Of a stretch of 64,000 bases of DNA, positions 51,298 through 60,054 are shown one piece after another (within the stretch, counting starts at the first letter, position 1; every line of letters starts with the position of its first letter). A model generated the notes under the pieces. The model was not told where the DNA came from, ran no database searches, and saw only the letters and a list, made by a program, of their open reading frames with translations. The translations under genes and the position numbers were made by a program. Origin of the DNA: Ovoidimarina sp038744785 (lineage in GTDB: Bacteria > Pseudomonadota > Alphaproteobacteria > Rhodobacterales > Rhodobacteraceae); contig JBCDLX010000027.1 in the NCBI GenBank assembly GCA_038744785.1, positions 1 to 64,000 on the forward strand. The letters run 5' to 3'.

Positions 51298-54003
51298 ATG
51301 GAACAAAGTCTGTTCCGATATATCTGGACCTACACCAGGCGCGATCAGATGTGGATCGTGTTCATCGTCGCGTTGTCGATGATCCCATACTACATGTCGT
51401 TCGACCTGCCGAAACAGATCGTGAATGGCCCGATCAGCGGAATCGGCTTTGAACAAGCGGGCGCAACCGTCCCGTTCATGCGGTTCGAGTACGATCTGCC
51501 TTTTGTAGGAAACGTGGTTCTTTCGCCTGGGCTTGAACTTGAACGTCTGCCGCTTCTCGTGGCGCTCAGCCTGGCGTTTCTAGCGCTCGTTGTCGTGAAC
51601 GGCCTCTTCAAGGTTTATATCAACACCTACAAAGGTCGGTTGGGCGAGCGTCTATTGCGCCGCATCCGTTTCGACCTTGTGGATCGCATTTTACGCTTCC
51701 CACCAAACCGTTTCAAATCGGTCAAGGCGGGCGAGATCTCGACGATGGTCAAAGACGAAGTCGAACCGATGGGCGGGTTCACATCGGATGCCTTTGTACA
51801 ACCTGCATTTCTTGGTGGTCAGGCCCTGACCGCACTGATTTTTATCTTCGTTCAGCATGTGTGGCTCGGGCTCCTGGCCCTGATCATGGCGTTGATTCAG
51901 GTGCTCGTCATTCCTCGCCTCAGGCAGCGCTTGATTGTTCTTGGCCGCGAAAGGCAGCTGACCGCGCGCCAGCTTGCGGGCCGCGTCGCTGAGATTGTGG
52001 ACGGGATCGAAATGATCCATGCCACGGACACAACAAACCTTGTGCGTGCGGATATTGCCACGCGGCTGGGGCGCATTTTTAAGATCCGTTACGACATCTA
52101 CCAATGGAAGTTCTTCGTTAAGTTCCTGAACAACTTCATCGCACAGGTGACGCCGTTTCTATTCTACCTGATCGGCGGGTATTTCACGATTACTGGGCGG
52201 CTTGATGTGGGCCAACTGGTGGCAGTGATCAACGCCTACAAAGAGCTGCCGGGTCCGATGAAAGAACTTATCGACTGGGATCTTGCGCGCCAAGACACGC
52301 AGGTAAAATATGAGCAGGTGATCGAACAATTCGACGCCGATGTTATGATCGATGCGTCGCTGCAAGAGGTCGACAAAGACGCCGAGCTTGGCGATGATAA
52401 ACCCTTGGAGATCCGGGCGCTTACGTTGGCCGACGACACGGGCACGCCGCTTCTGAACAGCACGACACTGCATTTCGACATGAGCGAAACAGTGGCATTT
52501 GTCGGAAGTGCCGGCAGCGGATCCGACGTTCTGGCCGACGCGATTGGCCGGGTCATTTGGCCCAGTTCCGGGCAAATCCAGCTTGGCGAGCAAGACATAC
52601 TGCGATTGCCCGAGGCCGTGACAGGACGCCGGATTTCGTACTCCTCGTCCGAAGGCTACTATTTTTCCGGTACGTTAGAGGAAAACCTGCTTTTCCCGCT
52701 GAAAAACGCGCCGCGTGTTGCGAAGATATATGAGGGCGACGATGCGAGTTTTCGCAATTGGTACATCGACGAGGCAGAGCGGTCCGGCAACCCGCTTCTT
52801 GACCCGGAAGACGAATGGATCGACGTCGAAACCCTGCTTCAACATACGGGCGCGGAAACTCTCAGGCAGGCCGTGTTCCGGGTGCTGGATATTGTCGAGC
52901 TGACCGACGACATCGTCGAGTTTGCCCTGCGCACGCGGCTTGACCCCGATAAGGACTCTGAGCTTGCAAAGCGTTTGGTCGACGTGCGTGTCGAGTTCCG
53001 CGACGAGCTTGATGCCCGCAATCGCGGACGCGTCGTAAGCCCGTTCCAGCCAGGGGCCTACAATATCGAAGCGTCCGTCGGCGAAAACCTCCTCTTCGGT
53101 CAGGTAAAGGGCGGCCCAGAAACGCTGCGCCAGATTGTCATAAGCGACTACTTCCGGAACACCCTGCGCGACTCTGGCCTGGGTGAAATGATGTATCGCG
53201 CCGGTCACGAAATCGGTGAAATGGCCGTCAGCCTGATGCAGGACCTGCCGCCCGATCACGTGTTTTTCGAACGTATGAAACTGTTCCCGATGGATGAGTT
53301 GTCGAATGTTCAGCGGCTTCTTCAGCGCGCGGGCCCGAATGATTTCGAGATGGCGACACGCGACGACCGATCGGAACTAATGCGCCTGACCGCCGTTTAC
53401 AATGAGAGCTGGTACCGCTTTGGCGCGCTGCGGGAGGTCATGGCCAAGAAGGTTGTCGAGGTCCGGGAACAGATGCAGCGAGAAATGCCCGATGACATCC
53501 GTGAACTGATCGATTTCTACGAGCCGGACCAGTATGTTTATGCCGCCGACGTGCGAGAGAACATCCTTTTTGGCAAGGTAAACAGCCGCCAAAGCAACGC
53601 AGAGGCCATTATTCAAGAGGTCGGCGAGACGGTGGTCACTCGCCACGATGATATCGCAGAAGCATTCCTGGGCCTTGGCCTGTCGTACGATGTGGGCAGC
53701 GGAGGACGGCGGCTGACCGCGGTGCAGCGGCGCAAGTTGAACATGGCGCGGGCGCTTTTGCGGCGGTCGGATTACTATGTGTTCAATCGGACACTTCTTG
53801 GGCTTGATAACGATGCTATTTCGCGAATCATGCGCGGTGCGCTCGAGTTTCTGCGAGAGCGCGAGAAGCCTCCTCTCGTGATCTGGGTGCTGTCAAACAA
53901 TGTACATGCAAGCGATTTCGACCGGGTGATCTGCTTTGACGCAGGGTCCGTTGTTGAAGATTCGCCCCGAGATGAGTATCTGTTAAGGGCGGAGGCCAGT
54001 TGA
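51298..54003 (+). CDS. ABC-exporter-like membrane protein with degenerate, expanded ATPase domain
   Basis: A 901-residue protein shaped like an ABC exporter half-transporter: a six-helix membrane domain (about 15-330) and a nucleotide-binding region (370-901). Every catalytic motif is altered. Walker A reads GSAGSGSD (403-410; the Lys is Ser). The signature reads SGGRRLTAVQ (801-810). Walker B reads YYVFNR (826-831; Asp-Glu is Asn-Arg). The H-loop reads LSNN (865-868; no His). Between Q-loop and signature is an insert of roughly 290 residues, in which the segment that follows the Q-loop occurs three times: GTLEENLLFP (458-467), ASVGENLLFG (592-601) and ADVRENILFG (750-759). It probably cannot hydrolyse ATP. 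I start at ATG 51298, with AAGG upstream. Confidence 0.85.
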   Translation: MEQSLFRYIWTYTRRDQMWIVFIVALSMIPYYMSFDLPKQIVNGPISGIGFEQAGATVPFMRFEYDLPFVGNVVLSPGLELERLPLLVALSLAFLALVVVNGLFKVYINTYKGRLGERLLRRIRFDLVDRILRFPPNRFKSVKAGEISTMVKDEVEPMGGFTSDAFVQPAFLGGQALTALIFIFVQHVWLGLLALIMALIQVLVIPRLRQRLIVLGRERQLTARQLAGRVAEIVDGIEMIHATDTTNLVRADIATRLGRIFKIRYDIYQWKFFVKFLNNFIAQVTPFLFYLIGGYFTITGRLDVGQLVAVINAYKELPGPMKELIDWDLARQDTQVKYEQVIEQFDADVMIDASLQEVDKDAELGDDKPLEIRALTLADDTGTPLLNSTTLHFDMSETVAFVGSAGSGSDVLADAIGRVIWPSSGQIQLGEQDILRLPEAVTGRRISYSSSEGYYFSGTLEENLLFPLKNAPRVAKIYEGDDASFRNWYIDEAERSGNPLLDPEDEWIDVETLLQHTGAETLRQAVFRVLDIVELTDDIVEFALRTRLDPDKDSELAKRLVDVRVEFRDELDARNRGRVVSPFQPGAYNIEASVGENLLFGQVKGGPETLRQIVISDYFRNTLRDSGLGEMMYRAGHEIGEMAVSLMQDLPPDHVFFERMKLFPMDELSNVQRLLQRAGPNDFEMATRDDRSELMRLTAVYNESWYRFGALREVMAKKVVEVREQMQREMPDDIRELIDFYEPDQYVYAADVRENILFGKVNSRQSNAEAIIQEVGETVVTRHDDIAEAFLGLGLSYDVGSGGRRLTAVQRRKLNMARALLRRSDYYVFNRTLLGLDNDAISRIMRGALEFLREREKPPLVIWVLSNNVHASDFDRVICFDAGSVVEDSPRDEYLLRAEAS

Positions 54004-54037
54004 GGACCGGGACAATCCTTAACGCAGTGGCCTTTTT
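53993..54037 (+). terminator. Rho-independent terminator or attenuator at the end of the ABC-like gene
   Basis: A long stem on the plus strand: AGGCCA then GTTGAGGA, a 9-base loop, TCCTTAAC, four unpaired bases and TGGCCT, followed by a run of five T (54033-54037). Fourteen pairs form, one of them G-T. It overlaps the last codons of the ABC-like gene (stop 54001-54003) and precedes the cyclic-nucleotide-domain gene by 29 bases. Confidence 0.7.
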
Positions 54038-54066
54038 CGCATGAAATGGCTGGTGAGGTGAATGAC

Positions 54067-54513
54067 ATGATGTGCATTCGGGACGAAACCAAGGCGTTAT
54101 CAATGACCCCGCTTTTGAAGGGTATTGAACCGTCGAAACTTCGCTGCCTCGCGTTCGCTTCGGATCGCATCATTTTTGAAGATGGTGAATCGATCATTGA
54201 GCAGGGCGAAGATGCCGATGTCGGCTTTGTCGTAATGAACGGCGAGGCGGAAATGACTGTCGACACGCCAAAGGGCGGCGAAAGCTTGGGCACCGTTGGT
54301 CTGGGTCACCTGATCGGCGAAGCCGCTATGTTGGCCGGAACGCCGTACTTCATAAGTGTTTCGGCAAAGGGACCGGTCGAAGCGCTTTGTATACGGAAAG
54401 AACACCTTCTAAAGCTTCTCGAAGGATGTGCGGATTCGACCAGTATCGCGCTTCAATCGCTAAGCAAGCGAATAGCCGACGTCGAGGCCCGTCAAAACGA
54501 AGCCGTCGGCTGA
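54067..54513 (+). CDS. Cyclic-nucleotide-binding-domain protein, no output domain
   Basis: A 148-residue protein consisting of a single Crp-like cyclic-nucleotide-binding domain: IIFEDGESIIEQGEDADVGFVVMNGEAEM, the phosphate-binding-cassette position GHLIGEAAMLAGTPYFISVSA, then ALCIRKEHLLKLL and a terminal helix. No helix-turn-helix follows, so it is not a Crp-type regulator. The cassette lacks the Arg that normally contacts the cyclic phosphate (PRA is replaced by PYF), so nucleotide binding is doubtful. I chose ATG 54067 because GAGGTG lies about 8 bases upstream; 54046 is possible. It probably works with the degenerate ABC protein encoded just before it. Confidence 0.82.
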   Translation: MMCIRDETKALSMTPLLKGIEPSKLRCLAFASDRIIFEDGESIIEQGEDADVGFVVMNGEAEMTVDTPKGGESLGTVGLGHLIGEAAMLAGTPYFISVSAKGPVEALCIRKEHLLKLLEGCADSTSIALQSLSKRIADVEARQNEAVG

Positions 54514-54565
54514 CGGTCTCCGGCGCCAAACGGCACACACACCCCATGACGACAAAGCGCCGGTG

Positions 54566-55195
54566 ATGCCTGAACGGAACACCGTCTACCTGGTTCGCCA
54601 TGGCGAAACCGAATTCAACCGAGAAGGCCGCTACCAGGGCCGTTCTGATTCGCCCCTTACGGCCCTTGGTGTCGCCCAGGCAGAGCGGGCGGGCAGGACA
54701 CTGGCCCAAACGATCGGCGCCGCTTCGGCAAAGATCCGCACAAGCCCGTTGGGGCGCGCCGTCCAGACTGCAGAGATCATTGCCCGCAACCTTGCTGGTC
54801 CAGTTTCAATCCAAATCGATCCGCGCCTGGCGGAAATTGGTATGGGCACCTGGGAAGGGATGACCCGGACCGAGGTTCGCGCAGGCTGGCCAGAAGCACG
54901 CAAGGGCAAACGCGGGCGCAACTGGATATTTGAAGGCCCAGGCAGCGAACAGTTGGATCAAGCTCTTGCGCGGATCACCGGAGCGCTGGAAGAAACTTCG
55001 GACCCGACCATGATCACTGCGCTTGTGTCCCATGCAAACACGGGCAGACTTTTGCGCGGCCTTCATGCTGGGCTTTCGGGCGAAGAGGCGATGTGCCTTG
55101 ACGCGCCACAAGAGGCCATCTTCCGCCTTTGCCCCGGCGGCGAAATCCGCAGGATCGATACGGCGCCCGCGGCCTACCAGGGTTTCCACCCATAG
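54566..55195 (+). CDS. Histidine phosphatase family protein
   Basis: A 209-residue phosphoglycerate-mutase-like phosphatase. The catalytic His is in YLVRHGETEFNREGRYQGR near the N-terminus. The Glu in LAEIGMGTWEGMTRTEV and the second His in ALVSHANTGRLLRGL complete the active site. Substrates in this family range from sugar phosphates to nucleotides, and genomic context (glycosyltransferases) suggests a sugar phosphate. It starts at ATG 54566; a GTG at 54563 is adjacent. Its 3-prime end overlaps the converging glycosyltransferase gene by 22 bases. Confidence 0.87.
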   Translation: MPERNTVYLVRHGETEFNREGRYQGRSDSPLTALGVAQAERAGRTLAQTIGAASAKIRTSPLGRAVQTAEIIARNLAGPVSIQIDPRLAEIGMGTWEGMTRTEVRAGWPEARKGKRGRNWIFEGPGSEQLDQALARITGALEETSDPTMITALVSHANTGRLLRGLHAGLSGEEAMCLDAPQEAIFRLCPGGEIRRIDTAPAAYQGFHP

Positions 55196-56133
55196 AGAAA
55201 CGCCGGATCGTCTGACGCCGCAATCAAGGCGGCGGCACCGAGGGCTTCCTTCCGCGTCGCACCCTTGGGTGCTTTTCCACCTTCGATCCCCTGGTCAAGC
55301 ACTGTCACCGGCCCGGCCCGCGCGGCCAGCGTAAAGACCAAAGGCCCCGTGACCCACCACGCGGGACCCCTTGGAAGTTTCGCAATCACGTCAGGCAGAA
55401 CACGAAGCAATTGAGTGAAGGCGGGATGGTCCCGTGGCGCGGCGAGCACGGAGTTGTTCAGAAACGGACTGCCCGTCCCCGTTAAACGCGGCACCGTTTC
55501 GGCAAGCGCGGTCAGACCGCTCATGGGGAAAACCGCTTCAAACGGCTGATCCCCCACGGGTAGCCAATCACAATCAAGGTAAACCCCGCCTTCTGTCGCC
55601 AGAATCGCGTAACGCGCGACATCGACCGCGCCTGGGAAATCGCCCCGGTCCGCCATTGCGCGGTAAGCAGCGCTCGTCGTGACACCCAACGCGTCAAGAT
55701 CGGCTTCCCGCCAGAGTCGGTGCGCCCACCCATGGCGCGCCGCAAACTCTTGCCAGATTTCGACGGTCTCTGGATGTGGTCCGCCGACCCAGATCTGGTG
55801 CACGACCTTGGGAACCGGCGCTGAAGCTGCCGCAACCCGCGCCCTACGGCCCTGCGCATCGACAGCAAAAAGAGGCGCAAGAAGCTCAGGCGGCGGAACC
55901 AGATGGTGCTGCAGTCCCGACCGCATCAGCGCGTCGCCCCGTGCCTTGGCCAGGCGCAACTGCACGGCCTGCAAACGCCGGGGCACTCCAAGCGCCGTTC
56001 TGGGCCCAAGCGCAGCCGGATCGTCGGCGGTTTCCAACTCCGCCAGCAACGCGCAGGCCTTGTCGAAGTCGCCCTGACGTATCAGCATGGTTGCTGTATC
56101 GAGCAAACTCCGTAATCTGGACATCGGTGTCAC
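55174..56133 (-). CDS. Glycosyltransferase with DXD motif (family 32-like)
   Basis: A 319-residue glycosyltransferase. The DXD sugar-binding region is clear: FPGAVDVARYAILATEGGVYLDCDWLPV (positions near 55635-55555), with DCD coordinating the metal. The typical KVVHQIWVGGPHPETV opening of the catalytic domain lies at about residue 108. The N-terminal 100 residues are helical (tetratricopeptide-like: LIRQGDFDKACALLAELE). It ends with GPLVFTLAARAGPVTVLD. It would transfer a sugar in the glycan built by this region and is transcribed towards the phosphatase gene. Confidence 0.85.
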   Translation of the reverse strand: MTPMSRLRSLLDTATMLIRQGDFDKACALLAELETADDPAALGPRTALGVPRRLQAVQLRLAKARGDALMRSGLQHHLVPPPELLAPLFAVDAQGRRARVAAASAPVPKVVHQIWVGGPHPETVEIWQEFAARHGWAHRLWREADLDALGVTTSAAYRAMADRGDFPGAVDVARYAILATEGGVYLDCDWLPVGDQPFEAVFPMSGLTALAETVPRLTGTGSPFLNNSVLAAPRDHPAFTQLLRVLPDVIAKLPRGPAWWVTGPLVFTLAARAGPVTVLDQGIEGGKAPKGATRKEALGAAALIAASDDPAFLYGWKPW

Positions 56134-56231
56134 CTACGCACTCTGGGGGACGTGTTGCCGTATCTTTGCAAACTTGCAGAAGAAATCCAAAGTACTCTTC
56201 TGCCTCGCCTTCCCTTGGATGGGACATACGA

Positions 56232-58148
56232 ATGACGTTCGCGTCAGATAGCAGCAGTCGCGATCTTCTTCGGGTCGAGGACCTGCATATCACCTTCCCG
56301 TTACTCAAGGGTGAGATTGCAGCCGTGCGCGGCGCCAGCCTGCGCATTCTGCCCGGTAAAGTGACAGCACTTGTTGGGGAATCCGGATCCGGCAAGACTG
56401 TGATCAGCCAATCGATTCTGGGATTGCAAACCGCCGCAGCGCGCGTGTCCGGCCGCATCCTTCTTGACGAGGGCGATGGCCCCAAGGATCTTCTGTCGCT
56501 GCCGCACGATGGGCGCGCGATCCGATCAATCCGTGGGAACCGGATCGGAATGATCTTTCAGGAGCCGATGACTTCTTTTTCGCCACTGCACACCATCGGA
56601 AACCAAATCTCAGAGGCTGTGCGGATCCACAAACCACTATCGAAATCCGAGATCTACGGGCGCTGCATCAAGATGCTTGGCCGGGTCGGCTTTAATGATC
56701 CCGAAAAGGTATTCGAGATGTATCCGTTCGAGTTGTCAGGCGGGATGCGTCAGCGCGCGATGATCGCAATGGCGCTGGTATGCGAGCCGGCGCTGTTGAT
56801 TGCGGACGAGCCCACAACCGCACTTGACGTAACGATTCAGGCTCAGATCCTGCTTCTGCTGCGCGAGTTGCAGGAAGAGATGGGGATGGCGATCCTTCTG
56901 ATCACACATGATCTGGGTGTCGTGGCCAATATCGCCGACGAGGTTGTTGTTCTCTACCATGGACAGGTCATGGAAGCCGGTCCCGTGGACCCGATTTTTC
57001 GAAACCCGCAGCATTCCTACTTGAAGGGTCTGTTGGGCGCGATCCCGGATTTCGAGGACGGCCCCGACATCCGGCTAAAGCCCCTACGCGAGATCGCAAT
57101 CGACAAGGCGCGCGATCTGCGTAAGATCGCCGACAACCGGATACCGGGTGCGACCGAGGCGTCGGATGAACCGCTACTTGCCGTCCGGCACTTGTCAAAG
57201 ACGTTTTCCCAACGAAGCGAGCGTTGGTCCTGGGGTGCAGGCACGGAAACGACGGCCAAAGCCGTCGATGACGTTAGTTTCGACATATACCGTGGCGAAT
57301 GCCTTGGGCTCGTGGGGGAAAGCGGGTCGGGCAAAACCACGGTCGGCAAGATGATCCTGCGTGCGGTCGAGCCGGACGAAGGCACAGTGCACCTATCCGA
57401 ACCCGGTTCCGCTCCGGTTGACGTTCTTGGGGCCTCTGGCGACCAGCTCGACCGGCTTCGCACTCGGATGCAGATGATTTTCCAAGACCCGATGTCATCG
57501 CTCTCGCCGCGTATGACCGTTGGAACAATTCTGACTGAACCACTCGATATCCACGACCGAGGAAACCCCGACGAGCGCCTTTCAACTGTGTCAGCGCTTT
57601 TGCACTCGATCGGTCTTGGCGACAGCGCAGTGTCCCGCTATCCACACAGCTTTTCGGGCGGCCAGCGGCAAAGGATCGGTATTGCCCGTGCGCTCGCGCT
57701 CGCACCAGAACTCATCGTATGCGACGAAGCGGTTTCGGCACTTGATGTTTCGGTCCAGGCGCAGGTTCTGAACCTCTTGAAAGATCTGCAGAAAGAGCTG
57801 AGCCTGACATATCTGTTCATCTCGCACAATCTGGCCGTCGTGAACTATATGGCCGACCGGGTCGCGGTGATGTGGCGGGGACAGCTTGTTGAGCTTGCGC
57901 CGTCTTCCGTCTTGATGAAGACGCCTGCGCATCCCTACACGCAGGCCCTGCTGCGGGCCGTGCCGCACCCGGATCCAGACAGACCACTTGATATGGCGGC
58001 CGCGGGGACATCAGCCCAGGCCGCGAGTGAAACATGGCCTGCGGCGTTTTGCGAATCCGCCAATGCGCGGCTAGGGCTTATAGATATCGGCGGCGGGCAT
58101 ATGGTTCGTATGCGAGAGACCGCCAATGCAAGGGAGATTGCGGTATGA
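56232..58148 (+). CDS. Opp-type ABC importer ATP-binding protein, two fused ATPase domains
   Basis: A 638-residue protein containing DppD- and DppF-like ATPases in tandem. Domain 1: GESGSGKTVISQ, MIFQEPMTSFSPLH, ELSGGMRQRAMIAMAL, LLIADEPTTALD. Domain 2: GESGSGKTTVGK, MIFQDPMSSLSPRM, FSGGQRQRIGIARAL and IVCDEAVSALD. All motifs are intact, so it can serve alone as the ATPase pair, unlike the two-gene arrangement at 17691-19531. I start at ATG 56232 (MTFASDSSS), where the family homology begins; the frame is open much further upstream but overlaps the converging gene. It is followed by ATGA coupling to the binding protein. Confidence 0.93.
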   Translation: MTFASDSSSRDLLRVEDLHITFPLLKGEIAAVRGASLRILPGKVTALVGESGSGKTVISQSILGLQTAAARVSGRILLDEGDGPKDLLSLPHDGRAIRSIRGNRIGMIFQEPMTSFSPLHTIGNQISEAVRIHKPLSKSEIYGRCIKMLGRVGFNDPEKVFEMYPFELSGGMRQRAMIAMALVCEPALLIADEPTTALDVTIQAQILLLLRELQEEMGMAILLITHDLGVVANIADEVVVLYHGQVMEAGPVDPIFRNPQHSYLKGLLGAIPDFEDGPDIRLKPLREIAIDKARDLRKIADNRIPGATEASDEPLLAVRHLSKTFSQRSERWSWGAGTETTAKAVDDVSFDIYRGECLGLVGESGSGKTTVGKMILRAVEPDEGTVHLSEPGSAPVDVLGASGDQLDRLRTRMQMIFQDPMSSLSPRMTVGTILTEPLDIHDRGNPDERLSTVSALLHSIGLGDSAVSRYPHSFSGGQRQRIGIARALALAPELIVCDEAVSALDVSVQAQVLNLLKDLQKELSLTYLFISHNLAVVNYMADRVAVMWRGQLVELAPSSVLMKTPAHPYTQALLRAVPHPDPDRPLDMAAAGTSAQAASETWPAAFCESANARLGLIDIGGGHMVRMRETANAREIAV

Positions 58149-60046
58149 AACGGAACCTGACACGGCGCGACACGCTGGCGCTGCTTGCGGCGGGGGCGGC
58201 GGTCCCTGCGAGCCAGGCGTCGGCCTTTGTGGGCTCGGCCTTTCTGGATGCCGCTGTCGACACAGGCGATTTGCCGCCGGTAAACGAACGTGTCCCGGCA
58301 AACCCGCGCGTCGTTGATCTTGGCGGTATGGGGCGCGCACCTGGTCAACACGGCGGAACGCTTAGGGTCCTGATCGGACGTCAAAAGGACATCCGGATCA
58401 TGCCAATGTTCGGATACGCGCGTCTTGTCGGATACGATCCTGAGCTGAACTTCATACCCGACGTTCTTGAGAGCTTTGAGGTTGAAGAAGGTCGGATTTT
58501 TACTTTCAAACTGCGCGACGGCCACCGCTGGTCGGATGGCCATCCCTTCACGTCCGAGGACATTCGCTACGCCTATGAAGACGTAATGAGGCACGACAAG
58601 CTTCCCGGAATGCCGCCGTATATGAAGCCCGACGGCCATGAACCGGCTCTTGAAGTTGTTGACGAGGTGACGGTCCGATTTGTTTGGCCCGTGCCGAACC
58701 CCGAGTTTCTGCCATCGCTCGCTGCGCCAGTGCCGCCGCGACTGGTAATGCCAGCCCATTACCTCAAGCAGTTTCACGTCGATTACACGGCCATGGAAGA
58801 CATCCAGCCGGCGATCGACGCTGAACGCAAGGATGACTGGCGCGCACTTCATACGCATATGTCCCGAACGAACCGGCCTGAAAATCCCGACCTTCCGACA
58901 CTGGAGCCATGGCGCCCGCGCACCAAACCGCCGTCGCAACAGTTTGTGTTTGAGCGCAACCCCTATTTCCACCGGGTCGATGAAAACGGCTTGCAGCTGC
59001 CCTACGTGGATAAGTTCGTTCTGAACATTGCGTCTTTCGAGGTGATCGCAGCCAAAACCGCGACCGGCGACAGCGATCTGCAGGCGACGTCTATCGGGTT
59101 CGGGGACTTCACGGTTCTAAAGGAGGCGGAGGGGCGGTTTCCAGTTTCGGTGAAACTTTGGAAGGCAAGCCAGGGGTCGCGCATTGCGCTATATCCCAAT
59201 CTGAACACCACAGACGAAGTCTGGCGCAATCTCTTCCACGACGTCCGCACGCGCCGCGCCATGTCGCTCGCGATTGATCGGAACGAGATCAACCAGGCTC
59301 TGTTCTTTGGTCTTTGCAATCTCAGCGCCAACACCGTGCTGCCGCAAAGTCCGCTGTTTAAGCAAGAGTACGCGGACGCCTGGGCGTCCCATGACCCTGC
59401 GCTGGCAAACAAGCTTTTGGACGAAGCGGGCTTCGGCCCGGCTGGCGGAGACGGGCTGCGCGTGTTGCCCGATGGCCGTCCTGCAAATCTTGTGGTCGAG
59501 TCGGCTGGCGAAAGCACCGTCGAAACGGATGTGCTAGAGTTGATCCGGGACCAGTACCGAAAGGTGGGAATTGGTCTTGTGACGCGCACCTCGCAGCGCG
59601 ACATCTTTCGCAGCCGCGTCCTGTCAGGGCAGGTCAATATCTCGGTGTGGGTCGGGCTCGACAATGGGCTTGCGTCTGCTGATATGCCGCCACGCCAGCT
59701 AGCGCCGACGGCAGACGACGACCTCCAATGGCCTGTTTGGGGTGTGCATTTCCTGTCTGGCGGCACCCAAGGCAAGGCACCCGACATGCCGGAAGCGCAA
59801 GAGCTGGTCGATCTTTTTAATGCCTGGCGCGCGTCGACCACCAGCGAAGAGCGCGAAGAGATCTGGCACAGGATGCTCGCGATCCATGCCGATCAGGTCT
59901 TCTCGATTGGAACCGTAAACGGGGCGCTTCAGCCGCTATTGCACGCCAGCGACCTACAGAATGTACCGGATGAGAAGGTATTCGGTTATTCGCCGACCTC
60001 GTACCTCGGTATTTACATGCCCGACACGTTCTGGCGCGAGGGGTAG
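58145..60046 (+). CDS. Opp-type ABC transporter solute-binding protein (family 5), Tat-exported
   Basis: A 633-residue periplasmic binding protein. A twin-arginine signal is present (NLTRRDTLALLAAGAAVPA, residues 4-22), unlike the Sec signal of the paralogue at 13299. Family features: FKLRDGHRWSDGHPFTSEDIRYAYED, RAMSLAIDRNEINQ and the C-terminal part VFSIGTVNGALQPLLHAS. As with the paralogue, the large size suggests an oligosaccharide or glycoconjugate ligand rather than a dipeptide. It overlaps the ATPase stop (ATGA) and is followed by the permeases after 8 bases. ATG 58145 is chosen for the signal peptide. Confidence 0.9.
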   Translation: MKRNLTRRDTLALLAAGAAVPASQASAFVGSAFLDAAVDTGDLPPVNERVPANPRVVDLGGMGRAPGQHGGTLRVLIGRQKDIRIMPMFGYARLVGYDPELNFIPDVLESFEVEEGRIFTFKLRDGHRWSDGHPFTSEDIRYAYEDVMRHDKLPGMPPYMKPDGHEPALEVVDEVTVRFVWPVPNPEFLPSLAAPVPPRLVMPAHYLKQFHVDYTAMEDIQPAIDAERKDDWRALHTHMSRTNRPENPDLPTLEPWRPRTKPPSQQFVFERNPYFHRVDENGLQLPYVDKFVLNIASFEVIAAKTATGDSDLQATSIGFGDFTVLKEAEGRFPVSVKLWKASQGSRIALYPNLNTTDEVWRNLFHDVRTRRAMSLAIDRNEINQALFFGLCNLSANTVLPQSPLFKQEYADAWASHDPALANKLLDEAGFGPAGGDGLRVLPDGRPANLVVESAGESTVETDVLELIRDQYRKVGIGLVTRTSQRDIFRSRVLSGQVNISVWVGLDNGLASADMPPRQLAPTADDDLQWPVWGVHFLSGGTQGKAPDMPEAQELVDLFNAWRASTTSEEREEIWHRMLAIHADQVFSIGTVNGALQPLLHASDLQNVPDEKVFGYSPTSYLGIYMPDTFWREG

Positions 60047-60054
60047 GACCCGGC

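Noticed and set aside
51298..54003. Pseudogene interpretation of the ABC-like gene
   Set aside because: The frame is intact over 901 codons, with no frameshift or stop, and the altered motifs are replaced by well-formed sequence including repeated segments. That fits an evolved function better than recent decay.
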